In this document: one piece after another, positions 8,065-17,743 of the stretch
Position numbering within the stretch: the stretch's first letter is position 1
Layout of the letters: each line of letters starts with the position of its first letter
Assembly: GCA_031987605.1 (NCBI GenBank)
Contig: DALZZF010000002.1
Location: 1-64,000 of the forward strand
DNA: 64,000 nt
Direction: 5' to 3'
Source: JAFAGO01 sp031987605
GTDB lineage: Bacteria; Bacteroidota; Bacteroidia; Flavobacteriales; Weeksellaceae
Notes under the pieces: model-generated
Told to the model about the DNA's origin: nothing
The model's input: the letters and a program-made list of their open reading frames with translations, nothing else
Databases searched by the model: none
Position numbers and translations under genes: made by a program

Positions 8065-9186
8065 CTAAATAATCGTCGATTTTCCGATTTCCACATTTTC
8101 ATGGTGGAAAAATTCATGTTCGTTTTCCAGAGTTTTGCAGATGTAATCTCCGATAAATCCGGTGCTGAAATTCTTTTTGTCATTCAAATCCACAGAAACC
8201 ACGCCATTGCTGATCGCCTGTTCCACAGAGAAAACAATGTGATCTGCCATTGTTTTTTCACCCAGATATTCCAGCATCATTGCCGCACTTAAAATGGAAG
8301 CCATCGGATTGGCGATATTTTTCCCTTTTGCCTGAGGATAAGAACCGTGAATCGGTTCGAACATTCCTGTTTTTTCACCAATCGAAGCCGAAGGTAAAAG
8401 TCCGATAGATCCGCCGATTACGCTGCCTTCATCTGAAATAATATCTCCAAACATATTTTCCGTTAAAATCACATCAAACTGTCTCGGATTCAGGATCATC
8501 TGCATGGCGGCATTATCTACAAAAAGATAATCCAGTTGCACATTTGGATATTGTTCTGCAATTTCTTTGCAGGTTCTTCTCCACAGTCTTGAGGTTTCCA
8601 AAACATTGGCTTTATCCACCAGTGTTACTTTATTTCTTCGTTTTTCAGCGGCCTGAAAAGCAAGATGAGCGATACGTTCGATTTCGGATTTTTTGTAAGC
8701 ACAAATGTCGTAGGCTTCGCTTCCGTCTTCAGAAGTTTTCTTTTCCCCGAAATAAATTCCGCTTACCAGTTCACGATAAATCACAAAATCGGTTTTCTCA
8801 AAAATTTCTTTTTTCAGCGGACTGATTTTTTCAAGAGTGGGATAGGCTTTTACCGGCCTGATGTTGGCGTACAATCCAAGTTCGGCACGAAGTTTTAAAA
8901 GTCCCTGTTCAGGACGCACTTTTGCATCGGGATTATGGTCGAAACTTGGATCTCCGATAGCACCAAACAGTACGGCATCGGAATTTTTGCAGATTTCCAG
9001 CGTTTCATCCGGCAAAGGATTGCCGGTTTCGTAAATGGCTTTTGCGCCAACAGATGCTTCCTGATAATCAAAGTTTACTTTATAAATTTTTGCCGCAGTA
9101 TTCAGAACCTTTATGGCTTCTTTTACGACTTCCGGACCAATTCCATCGCCGGATAATACCGCGATTTTGTATGTTTTATTTTCCAT
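8065..9186 (-). CDS. leuB: 3-Isopropylmalate dehydrogenase
   Basis: NAD-dependent oxidative decarboxylation of 3-isopropylmalate, third step of leucine synthesis. 373 residues with the isocitrate/isopropylmalate dehydrogenase signatures: VLSGDGIGPEVVKEA at the N-terminus, RAELGLYANIRPVK, the catalytic tyrosine in YRELVSGIYFGEK, DKANVLETSRLWR with the catalytic lysine, and MFGDIISDEGSVIGGSIGLLPSAS for metal and NAD binding. Last gene of leuACDB; it overlaps the end of leuD's start region by one base. Confidence 0.97.
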   Translation of the reverse strand: MENKTYKIAVLSGDGIGPEVVKEAIKVLNTAAKIYKVNFDYQEASVGAKAIYETGNPLPDETLEICKNSDAVLFGAIGDPSFDHNPDAKVRPEQGLLKLRAELGLYANIRPVKAYPTLEKISPLKKEIFEKTDFVIYRELVSGIYFGEKKTSEDGSEAYDICAYKKSEIERIAHLAFQAAEKRRNKVTLVDKANVLETSRLWRRTCKEIAEQYPNVQLDYLFVDNAAMQMILNPRQFDVILTENMFGDIISDEGSVIGGSIGLLPSASIGEKTGMFEPIHGSYPQAKGKNIANPMASILSAAMMLEYLGEKTMADHIVFSVEQAISNGVVSVDLNDKKNFSTGFIGDYICKTLENEHEFFHHENVEIGKSTII

Positions 9187-9776
9187 CAGTATACGTTTTC
9201 TTTTTGTTGTTCAAATTTTTCAATTTCTACTTTTTTGCTGATGAGGAAATCAATATCATCATAGCCTTCCATCAGGCAGATTTTCTTGTATCCATCAATC
9301 TCGAAGGATGCAGTTTGGTTCAGATAATTCAATGTCTGATTTCCTAAATTTACCGAAATTTCGGTTTCCGGATTTTGGGTAATGGTTTCCAGAAGGTCTT
9401 TTAAAAATTCTTCAGAAACCTGAATCGGAAGCAGTCCGTTGTTCAGGGCATTTCCTTTGAAAATATCCGCAAAAAAACTGGAAATCACCACACGAAAACC
9501 ATAATCGGTGAGCGCCCAGGCTGCATGCTCACGACTGCTTCCGCAACCGAAATTATTTCCGGCAACGAGAATTTCGCCATGATATTTTGGATTGTTCAGT
9601 ACGAAAAGTTCGTTTACAGAACCGTCTTTTTTATACCGCCAGTCGCGGAAAAGATTTTCACCAAAACCTTTTTTGTCAATCGCTTTCAGAAACCGCGCAG
9701 GAATAATCTGATCCGTATCCACATTTTCATTGGGAAGCGGAACCGCGGTGGAATGTAATGTATTGAGTTTTTTCAT
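9186..9776 (-). CDS. leuD: 3-Isopropylmalate dehydratase small subunit
   Basis: Swivel-domain subunit of isopropylmalate isomerase, which works with LeuC in the second step of leucine synthesis. At 196 residues it has the expected length. DTDQIIPARFLK and GNNFGCGSSREHAAWAL are diagnostic. Located between leuC and leuB, with 27 nt to leuC. Confidence 0.97.
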   Translation of the reverse strand: MKKLNTLHSTAVPLPNENVDTDQIIPARFLKAIDKKGFGENLFRDWRYKKDGSVNELFVLNNPKYHGEILVAGNNFGCGSSREHAAWALTDYGFRVVISSFFADIFKGNALNNGLLPIQVSEEFLKDLLETITQNPETEISVNLGNQTLNYLNQTASFEIDGYKKICLMEGYDDIDFLISKKVEIEKFEQQKENVY

Positions 9777-9803
9777 TTTTTAATCAGGTTTTAAAAGCGA
9801 TTT

Positions 9804-11177
9804 TTAATTCTGTGAAATATCGATTTTTCCTTCTACTGCAGCAATTGCAGCGGTTAACGGACTGGCTAATAAAGTTCTTGCGCCTGGACCTTGTCTGCCT
9901 TCAAAATTTCGGTTCGAGGTGGAAACACAATATTCACCTTCCGGAATTTTATCATCATTCATCGCCAGACATGCGGAACATCCCGCTTCACGAATCTGAA
10001 ATCCGGCATCGGTAAATACTTTTTCCAGACCTTCGTTTTTAATCTGCTGCGCAACATGGAACGATCCCGGAACAATGAGCGCGGTAATATTTTCGGCTTT
10101 CTTTTTTCCTTTAATATATGATGCTGCCGAACGGAAATCTTCGATTCTCGCATTGGTACAACTTCCGATGAACACATAATTGACTGGGATTTCCGACATT
10201 TTCTGTCCGGATTTTAATCCCATGTAATTCAGTGCTTTGGCTTCGGATTCGTTGTCGGCATTCGGGACTTCATCAAAAATACTGATGCCCATTCCCGGAT
10301 TGGTTCCGTAGGTAATCATCGGATGAATATCTTCTGCGTTGAAATTATATTCTAAATCGAAAACGGCATCATTATCGGTTTTCAAGGTTTTCCAATAGGC
10401 AACTTTCTCTTCAAATTCTTCTCCTTTTGGCGCGTATTTTCTTCCTTTTATATATTCAAAAGTGGTTTCGTCCGGAGCAATCATGCCGCCGCGTGCGCCC
10501 ATTTCAATGCTCATATTGCAAACTGTCATTCTGCCTTCCATGCTCATTTCTTCAAATACATTTCCGGCGTATTCACAGAAATATCCGGTTCCTGCATCGG
10601 TTCCGGTTTTGGAAATAATATAGAGAATCACGTCTTTCGGAGTTACATTTTTGTTGAGTGTACCATTCACGTTTACACGCATGGATTTTGGTTTGTTCAT
10701 CAACAAACACTGGCTGGCAAAAACCATAGCAACCTGGCTGGTTCCAATTCCAAAAGCAATCGAACCAAAAGCGCCGTGCGTAGAAGTATGGCTGTCGCCA
10801 CAAACCATGCTCATTCCCGGTTGTGTAATTCCCAATTCCGGTGCTATGATATGGACAATGCCCTGATTTTCATGACCTAATCCCCAAAGTTCCACATTGT
10901 GATTTTTACAGTTGATTTCCAGTTGTTTTACCTGATTTCTGGACAGTTCGTCCTGAATTGGAAGTTCCTGATGAAGTGTGGGAACATTATGATCTGCCGT
11001 AGCTGTAATCTGCTGCGGACGAAAAACCGGAATATTCCTGTTTTCCAATTCGGCAAAGGCTTGCGGACTGGTTACTTCATGAATCAAATGACGGTCAATA
11101 TAAATAATCTGCGGACCGTTTTCGATGGATTCAACCACATGTGCATCCCAAACTTTATCAAATAAGGTTTTTCCCAT
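9804..11177 (-). CDS. leuC: 3-Isopropylmalate dehydratase large subunit
   Basis: Aconitase-family subunit with a [4Fe-4S] cluster. 457 residues; MGKTLFDKVWDAHVV at the start, CGDSHTSTHGAFG, and the cluster cysteines in FIGSCTNARIEDF and AGCSACLAMNDD. Converts 2-isopropylmalate to 3-isopropylmalate with LeuD. Three nt separate it from leuA, so the two are probably translated together. Confidence 0.97.
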   Translation of the reverse strand: MGKTLFDKVWDAHVVESIENGPQIIYIDRHLIHEVTSPQAFAELENRNIPVFRPQQITATADHNVPTLHQELPIQDELSRNQVKQLEINCKNHNVELWGLGHENQGIVHIIAPELGITQPGMSMVCGDSHTSTHGAFGSIAFGIGTSQVAMVFASQCLLMNKPKSMRVNVNGTLNKNVTPKDVILYIISKTGTDAGTGYFCEYAGNVFEEMSMEGRMTVCNMSIEMGARGGMIAPDETTFEYIKGRKYAPKGEEFEEKVAYWKTLKTDNDAVFDLEYNFNAEDIHPMITYGTNPGMGISIFDEVPNADNESEAKALNYMGLKSGQKMSEIPVNYVFIGSCTNARIEDFRSAASYIKGKKKAENITALIVPGSFHVAQQIKNEGLEKVFTDAGFQIREAGCSACLAMNDDKIPEGEYCVSTSNRNFEGRQGPGARTLLASPLTAAIAAVEGKIDISQN

Positions 11178-11180
11178 TTT

Positions 11181-12356
11181 TTAAATCGCTTTTGATTTTT
11201 GCATATACTGAAATTGCTCGAAAAGCTCGTGCAAATCGTTATTATCTACTTCTTTTTTACGGTCGGCTACATCTAAAAAGTGAATGTATAATTCATCAAG
11301 TTCCAATTTGGTGATTTCAAAACCGATATTTTTGAAACGGTAAGCCAAAGCTGATCTACCGCTTCTTGCCGTAAGAATGATGGACGATTCTGTAACGCCC
11401 ACTTCCTTCGGATCAATAATTTCGTAAGTTTCGCGGTTTTTAATCACGCCATCCTGATGAATTCCTGAACTGTGCGCAAATGCATTGGAACCTACAATTG
11501 CTTTGTTCGGCTGCACCATCATTCCCATACTTTCGGAAACCAACTGGCTCATTCCGAAAAATTTGCGGGTATCAATATCCGTATACAAATTCAGGTAAGG
11601 ATGCTGTTTCAGAATCATCACTACTTCTTCCATGGAGGTATTTCCGGCGCGTTCCCCGATTCCGTTGATGGTACACTCGATTTGTCGTGCACCGTTCTGG
11701 ATTCCGGCGATGGAATTTGCAGTTGCCAATCCCAGATCATTGTGGCAATGGCAGGAAAGTATGGCATTTTCAATTCCGGAAACATGATCTTTCAGGTATT
11801 TTATTTTTCTTCCGTATTCTTCCGGCAGGCAATATCCTGTGGTGTCGGGAATATTCAGAACCGTTGCTCCGGCTTTGATGACTTCTTCGCAAACTTTTGC
11901 AAGAAATTCATTATCGGATCTTCCTGCATCTTCGGCATAAAATTCCACATCATACACAAAAGTTTTTGCATAAGAAACGGCTTCGCAGGCACGGTCGATA
12001 ATTTCCTGAGGCGAGCAGTTAAATTTATGCTTCATGTGGCTTTCGGAAGTTCCGATTCCGGTGTGGATTCTCGGTTTTACGGCTTTTTGAAGGGCTTGCG
12101 CTGCGCATTCAATATCTTTTTTGTTGGCGCGTGTTAGTCCGCAAACCGTTGCATTTTTTACCAATTTAGAAATGGCATCCACCGCTTCAAAATCTCCCGG
12201 GCTGGAAATCGGAAAACCGGCTTCAATTACATCAACCCCCAGTTCATCGAGTTTTTGGGCAACGATGAGTTTTTGTTCTTTATTCAGTTTACAACCGGGA
12301 ACCTGCTCTCCGTCGCGAAGAGTAGTATCAAATATTTGTATTTTCTCAGGCTTCAT
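11181..12356 (-). CDS. leuA: 2-Isopropylmalate synthase, short form
   Basis: Condenses acetyl-CoA with 2-oxoisovalerate, first step of leucine synthesis. The HMGL-like TIM barrel is complete: IFDTTLRDGEQVPG (residues 8-21), SCHCHNDLGLATAN for metal binding, and NGIGERAGN. At 391 residues it stops shortly after the linker region (ELDELYIHFLDVADRKKEVDN). The C-terminal LeuA dimer domain of about 110-130 residues, which binds leucine in the long enzymes, is absent. Sequence alone cannot exclude homocitrate or citramalate synthase activity, but the position at the head of leuCDB supports IPMS. Confidence 0.92.
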   Translation of the reverse strand: MKPEKIQIFDTTLRDGEQVPGCKLNKEQKLIVAQKLDELGVDVIEAGFPISSPGDFEAVDAISKLVKNATVCGLTRANKKDIECAAQALQKAVKPRIHTGIGTSESHMKHKFNCSPQEIIDRACEAVSYAKTFVYDVEFYAEDAGRSDNEFLAKVCEEVIKAGATVLNIPDTTGYCLPEEYGRKIKYLKDHVSGIENAILSCHCHNDLGLATANSIAGIQNGARQIECTINGIGERAGNTSMEEVVMILKQHPYLNLYTDIDTRKFFGMSQLVSESMGMMVQPNKAIVGSNAFAHSSGIHQDGVIKNRETYEIIDPKEVGVTESSIILTARSGRSALAYRFKNIGFEITKLELDELYIHFLDVADRKKEVDNNDLHELFEQFQYMQKSKAI

Positions 12357-12382
12357 TGTAATTCTTTTTATCTAATTTTGAA

Positions 12383-12390
12383 CAAATCTA
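12383..12390 (-). promoter_or_regulatory. Promoter -7 element for leuACDB
   Basis: Reverse strand TAGATTTG matches TAnnTTTG, 26 nt upstream of the leuA ATG. I see no leader peptide or attenuator in the 145-bp spacer. Confidence 0.5.
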
Positions 12391-12501
12391 TTTTTTCAGA
12401 AACATTTTTTTTGATGAATTTGTGAAGTTTTACAACATCAGATGCCTGTTTTTGATATTTAATAAATTGTAAATCAATAATATATAGTTTTTTAAATTAC
12501 G

Positions 12502-14031
12502 ATGGCAGAAATTCAGAAAGATGCTTTATTAACGCTTATAAAATCACTTTCCCGCTCGGAAAAACGTCAATTTCGATTGTTTGTAAACCGTTTGGGAATC
12601 AATGCCGATGCAAAATTTCTGCTTTTGTTTGATGTAATGGACAAGATGAACGAGTATGATGAAAACCATATTCTGGAACGTAAAATTACCAGCAAACAGC
12701 AACTTTCCAATCTGAAAGCGCATCTTTACCGCCAGATTCTCATTAGTTTAAGAACAAATCCCAGCAACCAGAATAATAGGATTATGATTCGCGAACAGCT
12801 TGATTTCGCGACAATTCTCTATAATAAAGGTTTATATAAACAGAGTTTAAAAATTCTTGACCGGACCAAACAACTCGCTAAAGATCTTGAAGAGAATGAT
12901 ATTGCTTTTGAAATTGTAGAATTTGAAAAAGTTATTGAGTCTCAGTTTATTACCCGAAGCATGAAAAACCGCGCAGATGATTTGATTGAAGATGCCAAAC
13001 ATCTGGCAAAACTCAACGCACTGAATTCAAAATTATCCAACCTTTCGCTGAAGCTGTACAGCATGATGCTGTCCAACGGTTACGCCAAAAACAACCGTGA
13101 TAAAGAAGATATTCTGCATTATTTCAACAGCAGAATGCCGAAAAAAGATCTCGAAATGATGGGGTTTCGCGAGAAATTATGGTATTATAAAGCACATGTT
13201 TGGAAATATCTTTTGCTGCAGGATTTTGTAAATGCATATAAATATTCTTTGCAATGGGTGGAGTTGTTTTACGATCATCCGGAAATGATCCAGAACCATC
13301 CGGTTTGGTTTGTAAAAGGAAACAGTTATCTGCTGAATGCGCTTTTTCTGTTGCGTCGCGTGCATCGATTTGAGTTCTGGCTGAATAAACTTCAGGAAAC
13401 GCTAAATACCCATTTTACTTGGAACGAAAACACTGAGGCTGTTGCTTTTACGGTGATTTATAATGCCAAAATGAATGCTCTTTTCCTGAAGGGAGATTAC
13501 AGTGATGCCTCAAAATTAATTGCAGAAATTAATGAGCATAAAGAGTTTCACAACAGTAAAATCGACGATCACCATATTTTAGTTTTGAGGTTTAAAATCG
13601 CTTCTACCTATTTTGGGAATTCAGATTATGAGGAATGTATTCGTGAACTTCGCGGAATTATTGAGCATAAAAGTTCGAGTGTGCGGGAAGATATGTATTT
13701 CAATTCGAGGATTCTTTCTGTAATGTCCATGCTTGATTCTGGAATTGATGAAGATCTGGATGAATTTATAGAAGAAACAGAACGGTTTTACCGAAAAATG
13801 AAATCAAAATCGGAATTTAATACATTGACGATTGATTTGATAAAAACTTTGAACGGAGCATTTCCCGACCAGCGGAAAAAAGTAGCCCGGCATTTTCTGG
13901 AAAAATACCAGCAACTGGCGGAAAACCCTTATAATATCAGAAGTTTTGTGTATCTGGATCTCATTTCCTGGCTGGAAGCATTGGTGGAAAATAAGAAAAT
14001 AAGCGAAGTGATTTTGAGTAAATCGGTATAG
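12502..14031 (+). CDS. Helical protein of unknown function
   Basis: 509 residues, no signal peptide or membrane segment, so probably cytosolic. The sequence is rich in amphipathic helices with TPR-like spacing (for example YNKGLYKQSLKILDRTKQLAKDLEENDIAFEIVEFEKVIES around 110-155 and KGDYSDASKLIAEINEH near 325). The conserved-looking N-terminus, LIKSLSRSEKRQFRLFVNRLG, is basic. I do not recognise a named family; I believe similar proteins occur in other flavobacteria. It is divergent from leuA and faces a small membrane-protein gene at its 3' end. Confidence 0.75.
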   Translation: MAEIQKDALLTLIKSLSRSEKRQFRLFVNRLGINADAKFLLLFDVMDKMNEYDENHILERKITSKQQLSNLKAHLYRQILISLRTNPSNQNNRIMIREQLDFATILYNKGLYKQSLKILDRTKQLAKDLEENDIAFEIVEFEKVIESQFITRSMKNRADDLIEDAKHLAKLNALNSKLSNLSLKLYSMMLSNGYAKNNRDKEDILHYFNSRMPKKDLEMMGFREKLWYYKAHVWKYLLLQDFVNAYKYSLQWVELFYDHPEMIQNHPVWFVKGNSYLLNALFLLRRVHRFEFWLNKLQETLNTHFTWNENTEAVAFTVIYNAKMNALFLKGDYSDASKLIAEINEHKEFHNSKIDDHHILVLRFKIASTYFGNSDYEECIRELRGIIEHKSSSVREDMYFNSRILSVMSMLDSGIDEDLDEFIEETERFYRKMKSKSEFNTLTIDLIKTLNGAFPDQRKKVARHFLEKYQQLAENPYNIRSFVYLDLISWLEALVENKKISEVILSKSV

Positions 14032-14039
14032 AAAAAATA

Positions 14040-14201
14040 TTATTTTCCGGCGCAGCCATCCAATAAATCAAAACCAAAATAAAACACGAAAAGCCACGCA
14101 ATTCCTTTGAGGGTAAAAAAGATTAAACCTCCAACACCAACACGTTTGAACCATTTTTTGAATTTTGAATTTCCGTTGGTTTCTGCATTTTGCTTTTCCA
14201 T
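14040..14201 (-). CDS. Small single-span membrane protein
   Basis: 53 residues with a proper ATG: a polar, basic N-terminus (MEKQNAETNG, then FKKWFKRVG), one hydrophobic segment (residues 24-46) and a short tail ending CAGK. Basic residues just before the membrane span suggest the N-terminus is inside. It ends 9 nt from the converging 509-residue gene. No family assigned; its codon use and composition look coding, and I recall similar short proteins in Chryseobacterium-like genomes. Confidence 0.6.
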   Translation of the reverse strand: MEKQNAETNGNSKFKKWFKRVGVGGLIFFTLKGIAWLFVFYFGFDLLDGCAGK

Positions 14202-14335
14202 TGTTCTGAATTTTATGCAAATTTAATTATTTATTTCTATTCTAAATAGCAGTGTGTGAAATTTAACATTTGAAAGCGGGAATTGGTTTGGTTTTTTTGA
14301 AGTTGTTTGAATACAAAATATAATTTACTTTTTTC

Positions 14336-14377
14336 CTTCACTTTTTACTTTTGCCTTTTGTCTTGTCTCTTTTCTTC
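14336..14377. repeat. Heptamer-period repeat
   Basis: Six pyrimidine-rich heptamers in 7-bp register (CTTCACT TTTTACT TTTGCCT TTTGTCT TGTCTCT TTTCTTC), the complement of the GTAAAAA/GGCAAAA type seen at 34.5 kb. Lies 70 bp upstream of the aldehyde dehydrogenase start. Confidence 0.5.
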
Positions 14378-14446
14378 TTCTGAAAATTAAATTTGGACTT
14401 TGGTGCAATACTTTATTATCTTTAGAAACAAACCAAAATAGATTTT

Positions 14447-15997
14447 ATGGCTAAAAAAGCATCCGATTTAGGAATTGAAAAATCCCTTAAAAATTTAGGA
14501 ATCAAATCAATAAACGACGGTGTTTCCAGTGGAGGAAAGTTTTTCGCAAACGGTTCCGAGATTGAATCTTTTTCCCCAACAAACGGAAAACTCATCGCCG
14601 GAATAAAATCCGGAAACGCAAAAGATTACAGCGAAATTGTGAAATCTGCCAAAAAAGCGTTTGAAGAATTCCGATTGATTCCTGCCCCAAAAAGAGGAGA
14701 ATTGGTACGTCAGTTTGGTTTAAAACTTCGTGAATATAAAGACGATCTGGGCAAATTGGTTTCCTATGAAATGGGAAAATCTTTGCAGGAAGGATTCGGT
14801 GAAGTACAGGAAATGATTGACATCTGCGATTTTGCAGTCGGACTTTCGCGCCAGCTTCACGGTTTTACCATGCATTCGGAACGCCCCGGACATCGCATGT
14901 ACGAGCAATATCATCCGCTTGGAATTGTGGGAATTATCTCTGCATTTAATTTTCCGGTGGCAGTTTGGTCCTGGAATACGGCTTTGGCGTGGATTTGTGG
15001 AAATGTAACCATCTGGAAACCTTCGGAAAAAGTAGGACTTTGTGCGATTGCTTGTCAAAATATTATTGCCGAAGTTTTAAAAGAAAACAATATGCCGGAA
15101 GGAATTTCCAACCTGATTGTTGGCGATCACAGAATTGGCGACAAATTGGTCAATGATAAAAATGTTGCGCTGGTTTCCTTTACCGGTTCCACAGCTGTGG
15201 GAAGAACGGTGGGGAAAAATGTAGCTGAGCGTTTCGGAAAATCCATTTTGGAATTAGGAGGCAACAATTCGATCATCATTACTGAAAATGCTGATATTAA
15301 TATGTCGATTATCGGTGCGGTTTTCGGTGCTGTGGGAACTGCCGGACAGCGTTGTACTTCTACAAGACGACTCATTATTCAGGAATCGGTTTATGATGAG
15401 GTGAAAGAGCGTTTGGTAAAAGCATACGCACAGTTGAAAATCGGAAATCCGCTGGATCAAAAAAATCATGTAGGGCCATTGATTGATAAAATTGCTGTAA
15501 AACAATACGAAAATGCCATTAAAAAATGTAAAAAAGAAGGCGGAAACTTCATTGTGGAAGGTGGTGTTCTGGAAGGTGCAGAATATGAATCAGGATGTTA
15601 CGTAAAACCATGTATTGCCGAAGTGAAGAATTCGTATGAAATTGTTCAGAATGAAACTTTTGCTCCGATTCTCTATTTAATAAAGTATAAAACGCTTGAG
15701 GAAGCCATTAAAATCCAGAATGATGTTCCGCAAGGTTTAAGCTCTGCAATCATGACACAGAATCTTCGCGAAGCGGAATTATTTCTTTCCCATGCCGGAT
15801 CCGATTGCGGAATTGCCAACGTGAATATCGGAACTTCCGGTGCTGAAATCGGTGGTGCTTTCGGTGGTGAAAAAGAAACCGGAGGCGGAAGAGAATCCGG
15901 ATCGGATGTATGGAAATATTATATGCGAAGACAGACCAATACCATTAATTACACGGCTGAACTTCCTTTAGCACAGGGAATTAAATTTGATATTTAA
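14447..15997 (+). CDS. amaB: Aldehyde dehydrogenase, ALDH7 family (2-aminoadipate semialdehyde dehydrogenase)
   Basis: 516 residues. NAD-binding and active-site motifs of the aldehyde dehydrogenase superfamily are present: FNFPVAVWSWNTALAWICGN and WKPSEK, SFTGSTAVGRTVGKN, ILELGGNNSII, and the catalytic cysteine in GTAGQRCTSTRRL. The overall pattern fits ALDH7 (antiquitin), which oxidises 2-aminoadipate 6-semialdehyde to 2-aminoadipate. The next gene encodes lysine 6-transaminase, which makes that semialdehyde, so the pair forms a lysine degradation unit. Start ATG is the only good one. Confidence 0.9.
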   Translation: MAKKASDLGIEKSLKNLGIKSINDGVSSGGKFFANGSEIESFSPTNGKLIAGIKSGNAKDYSEIVKSAKKAFEEFRLIPAPKRGELVRQFGLKLREYKDDLGKLVSYEMGKSLQEGFGEVQEMIDICDFAVGLSRQLHGFTMHSERPGHRMYEQYHPLGIVGIISAFNFPVAVWSWNTALAWICGNVTIWKPSEKVGLCAIACQNIIAEVLKENNMPEGISNLIVGDHRIGDKLVNDKNVALVSFTGSTAVGRTVGKNVAERFGKSILELGGNNSIIITENADINMSIIGAVFGAVGTAGQRCTSTRRLIIQESVYDEVKERLVKAYAQLKIGNPLDQKNHVGPLIDKIAVKQYENAIKKCKKEGGNFIVEGGVLEGAEYESGCYVKPCIAEVKNSYEIVQNETFAPILYLIKYKTLEEAIKIQNDVPQGLSSAIMTQNLREAELFLSHAGSDCGIANVNIGTSGAEIGGAFGGEKETGGGRESGSDVWKYYMRRQTNTINYTAELPLAQGIKFDI

Positions 15998-16031
15998 AAT
16001 AAAATAACCCATTCACAAAAAAAATAAAGTA

Positions 16032-17366
16032 ATGAACGACGCAATAGCATCACATCCAACCCCGACCAATAAAGTAAAAGAAATCCTTTCCCGGCACATC
16101 CTTGCCGATGGTTTTGATTTTGTAATGGATTTTGATAAATCCCACGGTTCGTGGATTCATGATAAAGTAACCGGAAAAGATTATCTCGATATGTTTTCCA
16201 TGTTCGCCTCCGGATCCATTGGATACAATCATTCGTATCTTGTCGAAAAATCCGCATGGCTGGGGAAAATGGCCGTTAACAAACCTACATTGGCCGATGT
16301 TTATTCCGAAGAATATGCAGAATTTATGGAAACTTTTGAAAGAGTAGCCATGCCAAAAGAACTGCAGTATGCCTTCTTTATTTCCGGCGGAACATTAGCG
16401 GTTGAAAACGCAATGAAAGCCTGTTTCGACTGGAAAACCAGAAAAAATTTTGAAAAAGGAATTGAAGAAGAAGCCGGAATTTGTATTCATTTCAGGCAGG
16501 CTTTTCACGGAAGAAGCGGCTATACTTTGAGCTTAACGAATACTGCAGATCCGCGTAAATACGAGTATTTTCCAAAATTCGACTGGCCGAGAATCCGCAA
16601 TCCAAAATTAAAATTTCCGATTACCGAAGAAACGCTGGAAATCACCATTCAGAATGAACAAATGGCACTTCTTCATATTCAGGAAGCCATTTTATCCCAT
16701 CCGAATCAGGTGGCATGTATAATCATCGAACCGATTCAGGCAGAAGGCGGAGATAATCATTTCCGGGATGAATTTTTCGTGGAATTGCGCAAAATTTGTG
16801 ATGAAAATGAAGTGCTTTTAATTTTTGATGAAGTGCAGACCGGAATCGGAATTACCGGAAAAATGTGGGCGTTCCAGCATTTCAGTGTGGTTCCGGATGT
16901 GATTGCATTCGGGAAAAAAACACAGGTTTGCGGAATTTTAGCCAACAAAGAAAAGTTTGATGAAATTCCGAATAATGTTTTTCGGGAAAGCTCCAGAATC
17001 AATTCTACTTTTGGAGGAAATTTCATCGATATGCTTCGTTTTAAACTAATTCTGGAAGTTATTGAAAACGAAAATCTACTGAATAATGTAAACGAAATTG
17101 GTGCAGATCTGCTTTTAGGACTTGAAAAACTGGCAGAAAAATATCCTGAAAAGTTTTCAAATGCACGTGGTCGCGGTTTGATGTGCGCCATTGATTTGCC
17201 TTCTGGAGAAATAAGGAATCAGCTGCAAAACGAACTTTATAATGAAGGCATGATTATTTTGGGATGTGGAAAAAGATCTTTGCGTTTCCGTCCTCATTTA
17301 AACGTTTCCAAAGCGGAAATTGATCTTGCTTTGCAAAAAATTGAAGGATGTGTAAACAAAATTTAA
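16032..17366 (+). CDS. lat: L-lysine 6-transaminase
   Basis: PLP-dependent class III aminotransferase of 444 residues. It moves the epsilon-amino group of lysine to 2-oxoglutarate and gives 2-aminoadipate 6-semialdehyde (in equilibrium with piperideine 6-carboxylate). Visible signatures: FISGGTLAVENAMKACFDWK, the FHGRSGYTLSLT motif, LIFDEVQTGIGITGKMWAFQHF with the PLP aspartate, and the Schiff-base lysine in VIAFGKKTQVCGI near residue 300. Placed 34 nt after the ALDH7 gene, so very likely one operon. Confidence 0.93.
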   Translation: MNDAIASHPTPTNKVKEILSRHILADGFDFVMDFDKSHGSWIHDKVTGKDYLDMFSMFASGSIGYNHSYLVEKSAWLGKMAVNKPTLADVYSEEYAEFMETFERVAMPKELQYAFFISGGTLAVENAMKACFDWKTRKNFEKGIEEEAGICIHFRQAFHGRSGYTLSLTNTADPRKYEYFPKFDWPRIRNPKLKFPITEETLEITIQNEQMALLHIQEAILSHPNQVACIIIEPIQAEGGDNHFRDEFFVELRKICDENEVLLIFDEVQTGIGITGKMWAFQHFSVVPDVIAFGKKTQVCGILANKEKFDEIPNNVFRESSRINSTFGGNFIDMLRFKLILEVIENENLLNNVNEIGADLLLGLEKLAEKYPEKFSNARGRGLMCAIDLPSGEIRNQLQNELYNEGMIILGCGKRSLRFRPHLNVSKAEIDLALQKIEGCVNKI

Positions 17367-17430
17367 CACTTGAATATTTGTAATATAGGTTTCAATTTTC
17401 TATATTAGTTGTCTTAAAAACGATAGGAAT

Positions 17431-17682
17431 ATGGAAAGACAGACAAGAGTAAGCGTTTTTGAGAGCGATCAGCCGGCAGAAATTCAGTTAATTAAAGCCA
17501 AATTGGATGATGCGGGAATTGAAAACTTTACCCAAAATGCATATATGACTTTTACCACAACGCCTACAGCAACATCTCTGCAGGTTCAGGTAAATATTGA
17601 AGATGAAGCCAAAGCATTTGAAATAATTGATGCCTATCTGAAAGAATCCGATTTGGATATTGAACATAAAACCCAAAAATAA
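17431..17682 (+). CDS. DUF2007 family protein
   Basis: 83 residues, cytosolic. The pattern VFESDQPAEIQLIKAKLDDAGIENF then VQVNIEDEAKAFEIIDAYLKE fits DUF2007 (GlnB-like fold, labelled putative signal-transducing protein). The function is unknown. It has its own terminator and lies downstream of lat. Confidence 0.8.
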   Translation: MERQTRVSVFESDQPAEIQLIKAKLDDAGIENFTQNAYMTFTTTPTATSLQVQVNIEDEAKAFEIIDAYLKESDLDIEHKTQK

Positions 17683-17710
17683 TTTCATAATTTTAAATTT
17701 TACTACTTTG

Positions 17711-17743
17711 AAAAACTGAGACTGCATAAGTTTCAGTTTTTTT
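17711..17743 (+). terminator. Rho-independent terminator
   Basis: Stem AAAACTGAGACT/AGTTTCAGTTTT with one G-U pair, loop GCATA, then a T-run. Ends the DUF2007 transcript. Confidence 0.88.
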
